Part shown: piece after piece, positions 17,718 to 25,065 of the stretch
How positions within the stretch are numbered: position 1 is the stretch's first letter
Layout: every line of letters begins with the position of its first letter
Source of the DNA: Phenylobacterium hankyongense
Lineage (GTDB): Bacteria; Pseudomonadota; Alphaproteobacteria; Caulobacterales; Caulobacteraceae
Length of the DNA stretch: 64,000 nt
Assembly (NCBI RefSeq): GCF_003254505.1
Contig: NZ_QFYP01000001.1
Coordinates: 1,658,001-1,722,000, forward strand
Direction: 5' to 3'
Program-made: the position numbers and the translations under genes
Notes under the pieces: model-generated
Databases searched by the model: none
Told to the model about the DNA's origin: nothing
What the model saw: the letters and a program-made list of their open reading frames with translations, nothing else

Positions 17718-18302
17718 ATGGAACACTTCCTGGCCAACTACGGCGTGATCGGGGTCTTCATCGGCTCGGCGGTCGAGGGCCAGACGGCGGTGATCGTCGG
17801 CGGCCTGCTGGCCAAGCAGCACCTGCTGGCCCGGTGGTCGGTGGTGCTGAGCGCCACCGCGGGCTCGGGCCTGATCGACCAGCTGCTGTTTGTCGCCGGC
17901 CGGCGGTTCCGCGACCACCGGCTGGTGGTGCGGGCCACCGAGCAGGCGGCCTTCGCCAAGGCGCTGAGCTTCATCGAGCGCTACCCGATCAGCTACATCC
18001 TGGCCTTCCGCTTCCTCTTCGGCCTGCGGCTGGTGAGCCCGATCGCCATCGGCGTGTCGCAGGTGCCGACCTGGCGCTTCGCCGTGCTCAACCTGCTCGC
18101 TGCGGTGCTGTGGGCCGGCGTCTTCACCGCCGTCGGCTACGGCGCGGCTGACGCCCTGCACCGGCTGTTCCACGGCCACCATGCGGGGCGGATGACCCTG
18201 GCGGTCGCCGGCGGTCTGATCGTCGGGGTCGTGGCGCTGGCCGTGCTGCGCTGGTGGCGCCGGCGCCGCAAGGCGCGTCGCGCCGCCGAGGCCGCCGCCT
18301 GA
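17718..18302 (+). CDS. DedA-family membrane protein
   Basis: The protein has 194 residues and carries the DedA (SNARE-associated) core: GVFIGSAVEGQTAVIVGG near the N terminus, GSGLIDQLLFVAGRRF, then AFRFLFGLRLVSPIAIGVSQVPTWRF, followed by two membrane helices and a basic C-terminal tail. The Glu and the FRF..G.R motif are those required in other DedA proteins, which flip lipids such as undecaprenyl phosphate or phosphatidylethanolamine across the inner membrane. The specific lipid here is unknown. It is convergent with the TSUP gene. Confidence 0.88.
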   Translation: MEHFLANYGVIGVFIGSAVEGQTAVIVGGLLAKQHLLARWSVVLSATAGSGLIDQLLFVAGRRFRDHRLVVRATEQAAFAKALSFIERYPISYILAFRFLFGLRLVSPIAIGVSQVPTWRFAVLNLLAAVLWAGVFTAVGYGAADALHRLFHGHHAGRMTLAVAGGLIVGVVALAVLRWWRRRRKARRAAEAAA

Positions 18303-18309
18303 CGACGCC

Positions 18310-19050
18310 TCAGCGCTGGCGCAGGAACAGGCCCACGGTCAGCGCCAGGCCCAGCAGCACCACGAAGCCGCGGATGAGCCGCTCGTCCACCCGCTTCAGC
18401 AGCAGGGCGCCGAGGTAGCCGCCGGCCATGGCCCCGGCCGCGATCACCCCGACCCGCAGCCAGGGGATGCCGGGCGTGAACAGGAAGATCGCCACCGCCG
18501 CGGCGTTCATCACCGAGGCCAGCACGTTCTTGGTGGCCCCCGCCGCCCGCACCGCCAGCCCCGCCGCGGTCAGCGCCGCCAGCATCAGGAAGCCGATGCC
18601 GCCGCCGAAATAGCCGCCGTAGGTGGCGATCAGGAACTGCATCACCGCGGCCGCGCGCGGCCCGACCCGCGGTCCCGCCTCGGCGCCCGGCTTGCGCACG
18701 AAGCTGCCGTAGGCGAACAGGCCGGTGGCGAACAGCACCAGCCACGGCACCAGCCTGGCGAAGAAGGTCGAGGGCGTCAGCAGCAGCAGCGCCGCCCCCA
18801 GCGCCCCGCCCGCCAGGCTGATGATGGTCAGCGTCTTGAAGCTCAGGCCCGCCGCGCCGCTGACCTGCTTTCGGCCCACCAGGCCGGTGGTCACCTGGCC
18901 GGGGAACAGCGCCAGGGTGGAGGCGATGTTGGCGGTGCGCGCGTCGAGGCCCGAGACGATCAGCGCCGGCAGGGTCACGAACGACCCGCCGCCGGCCAGG
19001 GCGTTCTGGATGCCGGCCCAGACCGCCACGAGCAGCAGAAGAAGGAGCAT
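18310..19050 (-). CDS. TSUP family transporter (TauE/SafE-like anion exporter)
   Basis: The protein has 246 residues, with about eight membrane segments, Gly-rich. The first repeat has AGIQNALAGGGSFVTLPALIVSGLDARTANIASTLALFPG, and the second has YGGYFGGGIGFLMLAALTAAGL, the duplicated signature of the TauE/SafE family. These transporters move sulfite, sulfoacetate or other small organosulfur anions. No sulfur gene lies beside it, so the substrate cannot be assigned. Confidence 0.9.
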   Translation of the reverse strand: MLLLLLLVAVWAGIQNALAGGGSFVTLPALIVSGLDARTANIASTLALFPGQVTTGLVGRKQVSGAAGLSFKTLTIISLAGGALGAALLLLTPSTFFARLVPWLVLFATGLFAYGSFVRKPGAEAGPRVGPRAAAVMQFLIATYGGYFGGGIGFLMLAALTAAGLAVRAAGATKNVLASVMNAAAVAIFLFTPGIPWLRVGVIAAGAMAGGYLGALLLKRVDERLIRGFVVLLGLALTVGLFLRQR

Positions 19051-19130
19051 GGGGCTCGGTAGCGCTGGGACGCCGGCTTGACCAGAGCTTCCGCCTCGCC
19101 AAACCGCGGCATCGGCGCTACGCCACGCGG

Positions 19131-19559
19131 ATGACCAGCCAGCCGGCGCTGCGGCGCCTCATCGACCTGCCGGGCGTCGCCGACCTCGAGCTGAAGGCGC
19201 TGATGAAGCGCGAATACGCCGAGCCGGAATCCCGCGCCGAGAACCCCGAGCTCGACGAGCTCTCCCGCAAGCTGTTCGGCCTGACCGCCGACGAGGCCGA
19301 GGAGACGCCCCGGCCCGCCGGCTGGGACGGCGTCGAGCGCCTGCCGATCCCCCGCCAGGTCGCCGCCTTCGAGGCCGAGGGCTGGGACGTCACCGACGAC
19401 AAGCGCCGCCCCTTGCGCAACCTCGGCCACTTCAACCAGCAGCTCTGGCTGGCCGTTCGCGGCGTGGCCGGCGAGCTGCCCTTCCAACCCGAGGACGACA
19501 AGCCGGAAGCCTGGGTGACCTCGCTGGCCGCCGAGGCCGCCCGGTTCCGCAAGCGCTAG
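19131..19559 (+). CDS. conserved acidic cytoplasmic protein, unknown function
   Basis: The protein has 142 residues, is soluble and rich in Glu, Leu and Pro, with no signal peptide or membrane segment. It contains WDGVERLPIPRQVAAFEAEGWDV and a C-terminal helical region with NLGHFNQQLWLAVRGVAGELPF. I do not recognise the family. The ATG at 19131 has only a weak ribosome binding site. It lies 32 bases upstream of the osmC-type gene on the same strand. Confidence 0.6.
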   Translation: MTSQPALRRLIDLPGVADLELKALMKREYAEPESRAENPELDELSRKLFGLTADEAEETPRPAGWDGVERLPIPRQVAAFEAEGWDVTDDKRRPLRNLGHFNQQLWLAVRGVAGELPFQPEDDKPEAWVTSLAAEAARFRKR

Positions 19560-19591
19560 CGCCGCCGTTCCCCCGCCCCAAAGGAGGTCCG

Positions 19592-20107
19592 ATGTCCGAA
19601 ACCACCACCACCGCCACGCCTCCCGCAGGCGTCCGGCCTGAAGCCGTGCTGGTCGAGGAGACCGGCGTGGGCCGCTTCCAGGTGGAGGCGCACGCGCGCG
19701 GCGCCACCTTCCTGGTGGACGAGCCGGCGGCGGTCGGCGGCCTGGGTTCCGGGCCCAACCCCTACGACCTGATCAGCGCCGCCCTGGGCTCCTGCACGGC
19801 GATGACCATGCGCCTCTACGCCGAGCGCAAGGCCTGGCCGCTGGGACGGGTGCGGGTGCGCGTCGCGCATGTTCGCGGCGCGCTCAACGCCCGCGACCGC
19901 TTCGAGCGCGAGATCACCCTGGAGGGCGACCTCGACGAGACCCAGCGCGCGCGGCTGCTGGAGATCGCCAACCGCTGCCCGGTCCACCAGCTGCTCGACC
20001 GCGGCGCCGACGTCGACACCCGCGTGGTCGCCCACGACCAGCTCGAGGGACCCGACCACGGCGTCGGCCAGCACATGCGCCACATGGTCGAGGCCTGCGC
20101 CGAGTAG
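19592..20107 (+). CDS. OsmC/Ohr-family peroxide-reducing protein
   Basis: The protein has 171 residues behind a perfect AAAGGAGG. It has the two redox cysteines of the family: the first in the helix ALGSCTAMTMRLYAERKAWPL (about residue 70), the second in IANRCPVHQLL (about residue 130). Members use these thiols to reduce organic hydroperoxides in the cytoplasm. The C-terminal extension HDQLEGPDHGVGQHMRHMVEAC is longer than in classical OsmC and has an extra Cys. An isolated gene; no OhrR-type regulator is adjacent. Confidence 0.9.
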   Translation: MSETTTTATPPAGVRPEAVLVEETGVGRFQVEAHARGATFLVDEPAAVGGLGSGPNPYDLISAALGSCTAMTMRLYAERKAWPLGRVRVRVAHVRGALNARDRFEREITLEGDLDETQRARLLEIANRCPVHQLLDRGADVDTRVVAHDQLEGPDHGVGQHMRHMVEACAE

Positions 20108-20222
20108 ACGGCCGCCGCTCCGGCGCACCCGTCTCGTGGGCCGCCAGCCTATCCAATGAGGCTTCGCGCAGGCGGCGTCTGCGCCAGAATGCCCGGCGCA
20201 GGCGCAGCGGCGGGAGGCTCAG

Positions 20223-21248
20223 ATGACGGACGATGTTTCGCCAGACCACATCTTGCAGGTCGGGTTCGGCTTCTGGGCGTCCAAGGCCCTGTTGAGCGCC
20301 GTCGAGCTGGAGGTCTTCTCCCACCTCGCGGACGGCCCCAGGACGGGCCTTGGGTTGCAGAGCGCCATGGGCCTGCACCCGCGCGCCACCTATGATTTTC
20401 TCGACACCCTCGTCGCGCTCGGGCTGCTGCAGCGGGACGGCGCCGGCGAAAGCGCCCGGTACGAAAATACGCCCTCGACCGCGCGCTTCCTGGACAAGCG
20501 GAGCCCGCAGTACATCGGCGGCATCCTGGAGATGGCGAACGCCCGCCTCTTCCGGTTCTGGGCGGATCTGACGCCGGCCTTGAAGACCGGGAAGCCCCAG
20601 AACGAGATCAAGGCGAACGGCGCCTCGATGTTCGGCGAGCTCTACGCCGACCCGGCGCGCCTGGAGCAGTTCATGGACGCCATGAGCGGCATCTCGCTGG
20701 GGAATTTCACGGCCTTGGCGGAGACGTTCGACTTCTCCAGCTACCGGACCCTGACCGACATCGGCGGCGCCACCGGCCAGCTCTCGTCCATCGTCGCGGC
20801 GCGGCATCCGCACCTGCAATGCCGGACCTGCGACCTCCCCGTCGTGCAGCCGATCGCCGAGCGGCGGCTGAAGGAACGCGGTCTGGACGGCCGCGTCGTC
20901 GCCGAGAGCCTCGACTTCTTCACCGACGAGTTTCCCCCGGCCGACGTCATCACCATGGGGATGATCCTCCACGACTGGAATCTCGAGAACAAGAAGATGC
21001 TGATCGCCAAGGCCTACCGGGCGCTGCCGCCGGGCGGCGCGCTGGTGGCGATCGAGAACATCATCGACGACGAGCGCCGGCAGAACGCCTTCGGCCTGAT
21101 GATGTCGCTCAACATGCTGATCGAATTCGGCGAGGCCTTCGACTTCACCGGCGCCCAGTTCTCCGAGTGGTGCCAGGAGGCCGGCTTCAGCCGTTGCGAG
21201 ATCATTCCGCTGGCCGGCCCGGCGAGCGCGGCGGTGGCCTACAAGTAG
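20223..21248 (+). CDS. SAM-dependent O-methyltransferase (class II, acetylserotonin type)
   Basis: The protein has 341 residues. The N-terminal part (about residues 10-95) is a winged-helix dimerisation domain (FWASKALLSAVELEVFSHL ... GLHPRATYDFLDTLVALGLL). The SAM-binding motif is DIGGATGQLSSIVA (about residue 178), followed by DLP and the catalytic-region GMILHDWN, where the His is the expected general base. A late segment reads ALVAIENIIDDERRQNAFGLMMSLNM. Such enzymes methylate hydroxyl groups of small aromatic or polyketide-like compounds. The substrate is unknown and no biosynthetic cluster surrounds it. Confidence 0.88.
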   Translation: MTDDVSPDHILQVGFGFWASKALLSAVELEVFSHLADGPRTGLGLQSAMGLHPRATYDFLDTLVALGLLQRDGAGESARYENTPSTARFLDKRSPQYIGGILEMANARLFRFWADLTPALKTGKPQNEIKANGASMFGELYADPARLEQFMDAMSGISLGNFTALAETFDFSSYRTLTDIGGATGQLSSIVAARHPHLQCRTCDLPVVQPIAERRLKERGLDGRVVAESLDFFTDEFPPADVITMGMILHDWNLENKKMLIAKAYRALPPGGALVAIENIIDDERRQNAFGLMMSLNMLIEFGEAFDFTGAQFSEWCQEAGFSRCEIIPLAGPASAAVAYK

Positions 21249-21262
21249 GCCGATCGCTGACC

Positions 21263-21733
21263 CTAGGCCGCGCGCCAGTCGCCCGACTTGCCGCCGACCT
21301 TGCTCAGCAGGCGGATGTCCTCGATGACCATGCCCTTCTCGGCCGCCTTGAGCATGTCGTAGAGCGTCAGGCAGGCCACGGAGACCGCGGTCAGCGCCTC
21401 CATCTCGACGCCGGTGGGGCCGGTGGTCTTCACCCGGGCGGTGACCGACAGCCCCCCCTCGGCCGGCTCGACCCGCACCTCGACCTTGGAGAGCGCCAGC
21501 GGGTGGCACATGGGGATCAGGTCGGCGGTCTTCTTGGCGGCCATGACGCCGGCGATCTCGGCCACGGCGCGGACGTCGCCCTTCTTGCCCTCGCCGGAGA
21601 GGGCGAGCGCCAGGGTCTCCGGCGTCATGCGCACGAAGCCCGCGGCCACGGCCTCGCGGGCGGTGTCGGCCTTGTCGGAGACGTCGACCATGCGCGCGCG
21701 GCCGGTCTCGTCGATGTGGGTGAGCTTGCTCAA
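21263..21733 (-). CDS. moaC: cyclic pyranopterin monophosphate synthase
   Basis: The protein has 156 residues. MoaC converts the 3',8-cyclo-GTP made by MoaA into cPMP in molybdenum cofactor synthesis. Key motifs are [17 protein letters not shown], the active-site [12 protein letters not shown], and [28 protein letters not shown] with the catalytic Lys-containing loop. It overlaps the upstream moaB gene by four bases and is the last gene of a compact moaA-D-E-B-C run. Confidence 0.96.
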   Translation of the reverse strand: MSKLTHIDETGRARMVDVSDKADTAREAVAAGFVRMTPETLALALSGEGKKGDVRAVAEIAGVMAAKKTADLIPMCHPLALSKVEVRVEPAEGGLSVTARVKTTGPTGVEMEALTAVSVACLTLYDMLKAAEKGMVIEDIRLLSKVGGKSGDWRAA

Positions 21734-22296
21734 CTCTCAAGCAGCCGGGGCATCAGCTCGACCATGTTGCAGGGGCCATGGCGGCTGTCGAGCTGGGCGG
21801 AGATCACCTTGTCCCAGCCGTCCTTCACCGCGCCGTTGGAGCCCGGCAGGCAGAACACGAACACGCCCATGACGATCCCGGCCGTGGCCCGCGATTGCAG
21901 GGTCGACAGGCCCACCGACTGGTAGCTGACCAGGTGGAAGATCACCGAGAAGCCGTCGATCTTCTTGTCGAACAGCGGCTCGACCGCCTCCGGGGTCACG
22001 TCGCGGCCGGTGATGCCGGTGCCGCCAGTGGTGATGATCGCCTCGACCTCGCCGGAGGCCGCCCAGGCCAGGACCTTGTCGCGGATCTCCGGGATGTGGT
22101 CGCGCACGATGGCCTTGTCGACCAGCTCGTGGCCGGCCGCCTTGACCCGCTCGGCCAGCACGTGGCCGGAGGTGTCGCTCTCCTCGTCGCGGGTGTCGGA
22201 GATCGTCAGCACGGCGATGCGGACCGGCTTGATCGGCTGCGAGGCGTCGATCCGGCCGCCGGGGCTGAGCACGGGGGCGTCCACAGGGGCGTTCAT
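21730..22296 (-). CDS. moaB: molybdopterin adenylyltransferase-like protein MoaB
   Basis: The protein has 188 residues. The MoCF fold motifs are [17 protein letters not shown] and [19 protein letters not shown], and later [19 protein letters not shown]. MoaB/Mog proteins adenylate molybdopterin before metal insertion; in bacteria the MoaB form can be catalytically weak. Four-base overlaps on both sides (with moaE and moaC) show translational coupling. Confidence 0.95.
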   Translation of the reverse strand: MNAPVDAPVLSPGGRIDASQPIKPVRIAVLTISDTRDEESDTSGHVLAERVKAAGHELVDKAIVRDHIPEIRDKVLAWAASGEVEAIITTGGTGITGRDVTPEAVEPLFDKKIDGFSVIFHLVSYQSVGLSTLQSRATAGIVMGVFVFCLPGSNGAVKDGWDKVISAQLDSRHGPCNMVELMPRLLES

Positions 22297-22748
22297 GCAG
22301 GGGTCTCCTTTTCCCAGCGCGCGATGTCGGCGTGGTCCTGGTCGCGGGGCTCGATCCAGCGGGCGCCGTCGGGACCGTGCTCCTTCTTCCAGAAGGGGGC
22401 GCGGCTCTTCAGATAGTCCATCAGGTAGTCGCAGGCCTCGAAGGCTGCGCGGCGGTGGCGCGCGGCGGTGGCCACGAAGACGATCGGCTCGCCCGGCGCG
22501 ATCTTCCCCACGCGGTGCACGACCAGCAGGTCCTCGATCCCGAACCGGGCGCGCGCCGTCTCGGCCATGCGGCCGATCTCGGACTCGGTGAAGCCGGGAT
22601 AGGCCTCCAGCTCCAGAGCGGTGGCGGCGCCGGCCTCGGCGCGAGCCAGGCCGGTGAAGGTGGCGACCGCGCCCACCTCGGCGCGGCCCCGGCAGAAGCC
22701 GGAGAGCAGGGCGCCGGGATCGAACGGGTCCTGGGTGAGCCGGATCAT
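22293..22748 (-). CDS. moaE: molybdopterin synthase catalytic subunit
   Basis: The protein has 151 residues. MoaE adds the dithiolene sulfurs from MoaD thiocarboxylate to cPMP. It shows GAVATFTGLAR near residue 27, the HRVGKIAPGEPIVFVATAARHRRAAFEACDYLMD block, and the LKSRAPFWKKEH segment with the active-site Lys. The C-terminal extension reads WIEPRDQDHADIARWE. It overlaps moaD by four bases. Confidence 0.95.
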   Translation of the reverse strand: MIRLTQDPFDPGALLSGFCRGRAEVGAVATFTGLARAEAGAATALELEAYPGFTESEIGRMAETARARFGIEDLLVVHRVGKIAPGEPIVFVATAARHRRAAFEACDYLMDYLKSRAPFWKKEHGPDGARWIEPRDQDHADIARWEKETPA

Positions 22749-22984
22749 CCGCCGCTCATCGGCGGCAGGAAGGCCACCTCGGCCAGCGGGCCCAGCGCCG
22801 CGTCGCCGCGGACGATGGCCTGGTCGAGCGCGACCTGGACGCCGCGGCCGGACAGCGCCGCGCCGAGCGCCGCGTCCTCGCCCGCCAGCCGGTTGCGCAG
22901 CTCGGCCAGGGAGGTCGCCGCCACCTCGCGCTCGCGCCAGCCGGCGAGGTCGCGAAGCGGTCCGAACAGCAGCACCCGGGCCAC
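22745..22984 (-). CDS. moaD: molybdopterin synthase sulfur carrier subunit
   Basis: The protein has 79 residues with a ubiquitin-like fold and the required C-terminal Gly-Gly (FLPPMSGG), which becomes a thiocarboxylate. The N terminus MARVLLFGPLRDLAG matches MoaD. It starts four bases after the moaA stop codon and overlaps moaE. Confidence 0.94.
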   Translation of the reverse strand: MARVLLFGPLRDLAGWREREVAATSLAELRNRLAGEDAALGAALSGRGVQVALDQAIVRGDAALGPLAEVAFLPPMSGG

Positions 22985-22988
22985 GGCC

Positions 22989-24017
22989 CTAGCCTCCGGT
23001 CGTCGACATGTGGCGGCCCACCGAGGGGCCGGCCGCGCGGGCGATCCTGAAGTCGTGGCCCTTAGGCTTGGCGTCGACGGCGTGGCGGATGGCCTCGATC
23101 AGGCCGGCCTCGTCGGCGCCGCCGCGGATCACCGCGCGCAGGTCGGAGGCGTCCTCTTGGCCGAGGCAGGTGTGCAGGGTGCCGGTGCAGGTCAGCCGCA
23201 CGCGGTTGCAGGCCTCGCAGAAATTGTGGCTGAGCGGGGTGATGAAGCCCAGCCGCCCGCCGGTCTCCTCCACCTTCACATAGCGCGCCGGCCCGCCGGT
23301 GGAGAGCGGCAGGTCGGTCAGCGTCCAGAAGCTCTCCAGCTCGGCCCGCAACGCCGTCAGCGACAGGTACTGGTCGGTGCGGTCGGCCTCGACCTCGCCC
23401 ATCGGCATGGTCTCGATCAGCGTCATGTCGAGGTCGCGCCCATGCGCCCAGCGGATCAGCTCCGGCAGCTCGGCGGCGTTGTCGTCCTTCAGGGCGACGG
23501 CGTTGATCTTGACCCGCAGGCCGGCGGCCTGGGCGGCCTCGATGCCGGCCACTACCTTGGCGAGGTCGCCGCCGCGGGTCAGCGCGCGGAACAGCTCCGG
23601 CTTCAGGGTGTCGAGCGAGACGTTGATCCGCCTGACCCCGGCCTCGGCCAGCTGGTCCGCGAACTGCGCGAGCTGGGTGCCGTTGGTGGTCAGCGTCAGT
23701 TCGTCCAGCGCGCCGGTCTTCAGGTGCCGGCCGAGGCCGGCGATCAGCCCCATCACGCCCTTGCGCACCAAGGGCTCGCCGCCGGTGATCCGCAGCTTGC
23801 GCACGCCCAGCGACACGAAGGCGCTGGCCAACCGGTCCAGCTCCTCCAGGGTCAGCACCTCCGCCTTCGGCAGGAAGGTCATGTGCTCGGCCATGCAGTA
23901 GACGCAGCGCAGGTCGCAGCGGTCGGTGACCGAGACGCGCAGGTAGGTCACGGTGCGGCCAAAACCGTCCGTCAGTCCCACCGGGCCTTGCGGCGATGCG
24001 GCGTCATAGGGTGTCAT
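22989..24017 (-). CDS. moaA: GTP 3',8-cyclase (radical SAM)
   Basis: The protein has 342 residues. The radical SAM motif CDLRCVYC binds the first 4Fe-4S cluster. The C-terminal cluster ligands are in [21 protein letters not shown], and the chain ends in Gly-Gly, which is needed for catalysis in MoaA. The motif [14 protein letters not shown] is also diagnostic. It is the first gene of the moaA-D-E-B-C operon and is divergent from a MocA-like gene with about 50 bases between, so a shared promoter region is likely. Confidence 0.96.
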   Translation of the reverse strand: MTPYDAASPQGPVGLTDGFGRTVTYLRVSVTDRCDLRCVYCMAEHMTFLPKAEVLTLEELDRLASAFVSLGVRKLRITGGEPLVRKGVMGLIAGLGRHLKTGALDELTLTTNGTQLAQFADQLAEAGVRRINVSLDTLKPELFRALTRGGDLAKVVAGIEAAQAAGLRVKINAVALKDDNAAELPELIRWAHGRDLDMTLIETMPMGEVEADRTDQYLSLTALRAELESFWTLTDLPLSTGGPARYVKVEETGGRLGFITPLSHNFCEACNRVRLTCTGTLHTCLGQEDASDLRAVIRGGADEAGLIEAIRHAVDAKPKGHDFRIARAAGPSVGRHMSTTGG

Positions 24018-24067
24018 GCGGTGCTAAACATAGAGGGGATGCCGGCTTGGCGACAGGGGTAGGGCCG

Positions 24068-24640
24068 TTGGAAGCGGTGGTTCTGGCGGCGGGATCGGGC
24101 TCGCGGTTCGGCGGCGGCAAGCTGATGGCGTCGTGGAACGGCGGGCTGCTGCTGCTGGAGGCGGCGCTCGCCAGCGCCTTCGCCGCGCCGGTGCGGTCGG
24201 TGACGGTGGTGACCGGCGCTGAGGCCGAGAAGGTCGCCGGGGTCGCCCGCGACTTCGACCCGCGCGTGCGCATCGTCCACGCCGCCGACCACGCCGAGGG
24301 CATGGGCGCCTCGCTGCGGGCCGGGATCGCCAGCCTGCCGCAGGACGCCGGCGGCGCCTTCGTCTTCCTCGGCGACATGCCGAGGGTGCCGCACGCGGTG
24401 CTGGCGCCGATGACCAGGGCCGTGCTCGAAGGCGCGCCCGCCGCCGCCCCGGTGTTCCAGGGCCGCCGCGGCAACCCCGTCCTGCTCGGCCGCGAGCTGT
24501 TCCCGCAACTGCTGGCCCTGACCGGCGACGCCGGCGCCCGCGCGGTGCTGGAAGCCCTCGGCGACCGCCTCGCCCTCATCCCCGCCCCCGACGACGGCGT
24601 CCTCTTCGACGTCGACGAGCGGGCCGATCTGAAGGCCTGA
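24068..24640 (+). CDS. mocA: MobA-like nucleotidyltransferase (probable molybdopterin cytidylyltransferase)
   Basis: The protein has 190 residues from the TTG at 24068 (AGGGGTAGGGCCG upstream); a TTG at 24047 is an alternative. The N terminus EAVVLAAGSGSRFGGGKLMASW is the MobA/MocA nucleotide-binding motif, and GDMPRVPHAVLAPM and GRRGNPVLLGRELFP are family landmarks. Its position beside moaA-E and three kilobases from a xanthine-dehydrogenase-family enzyme supports the CTP-dependent (MocA) role, since those enzymes use the cytosine dinucleotide form of the cofactor. The specificity itself is not shown by the sequence. Confidence 0.82.
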   Translation: MEAVVLAAGSGSRFGGGKLMASWNGGLLLLEAALASAFAAPVRSVTVVTGAEAEKVAGVARDFDPRVRIVHAADHAEGMGASLRAGIASLPQDAGGAFVFLGDMPRVPHAVLAPMTRAVLEGAPAAAPVFQGRRGNPVLLGRELFPQLLALTGDAGARAVLEALGDRLALIPAPDDGVLFDVDERADLKA

Positions 24641-24650
24641 AGGCAACACC

Positions 24651-25033
24651 TCCGGTCATCCCCGCGAAAGCGGGGACCCAGGCTTTTTTGTCATTCCGGC
24701 TTGTCATTCCGGCGGAAGACCCTCCGCCAAATCGCGCCAACCTGGATTGAACCGTTCGATCAGCTCGATCTCCAGGCGCGATTCCACTTCTTCATCGCCC
24801 GCTCCCGAGCAAAGGCGGCCTCTCGCGTTTCAAAGTACTCGTAATAGACCAGCAGCTTCACGCCGTACGTTGCGGTGAAGCCCTGGACGGCGCCCTCCCT
24901 GTGCTCGAAGACCCTGCGGCCAAGACTGTCCGTCTGCCCGATGTAGAGGGTGCCGTTGCGCTGGCTGGCCAGGATGTAGACGTGGAAGCCCAACCTAAAA
25001 AACCTGGGTCCCCGCTTCCGCGGGGATGAGCGG
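24651..25033. mobile_element. GIY-YIG gene remnant bracketed by inverted CGCGGGGATGA repeats
   Basis: The left arm (24651-24688) and the right arm (25002-25033) are inverted copies of the same hairpin unit found as a gene-less pair at 5172-5292; the left arms are identical over 38 bases. Between them lies a frameshifted GIY-YIG endonuclease gene, plus a short direct duplication of TGTCATTCCGGC at 24690-24713. The whole looks like a small repeat-nuclease element, now inactive. The mobile nature is inferred from the arrangement. Confidence 0.55.
24704..24993 (-). pseudogene. GIY-YIG endonuclease, C-terminal frameshift
   Basis: The intact part (to 24760, 77 residues) starts GFHVYILASQRNGTLYIGQTDSLGRRVFEHREG, with the GIY-YIG catalytic core in the form VYI/YIG, the Arg and the FTATYGVKLLVYYE and KKWNRAW segments. 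Members of this family continue KIELIERFNPGWRDL after NRAW. Here the normal end is present in the other frame (EIELIERFNPGWRDLAEGLPPE, then TGA at 24704), so one base has been lost near 24768-24773. The product lacks its C-terminal helix and is probably inactive or unstable. Confidence 0.85.
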
Positions 25034-25065
25034 AGGAGGGGTGGCGTCCCCCTTCACGGCCCGCT

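Noticed and set aside
15657-18182. 841-residue open frame containing the haem lipoprotein
   Set aside because: The part above 16211 is antisense to the winged-helix and DedA genes and shows no family motif; the lipoprotein signal fixes the true start.
24690-24713. target-site duplication of the GIY-YIG element
   Set aside because: The direct repeat TGTCATTCCGGC occurs on one side only, adjacent to itself, and does not flank the element.
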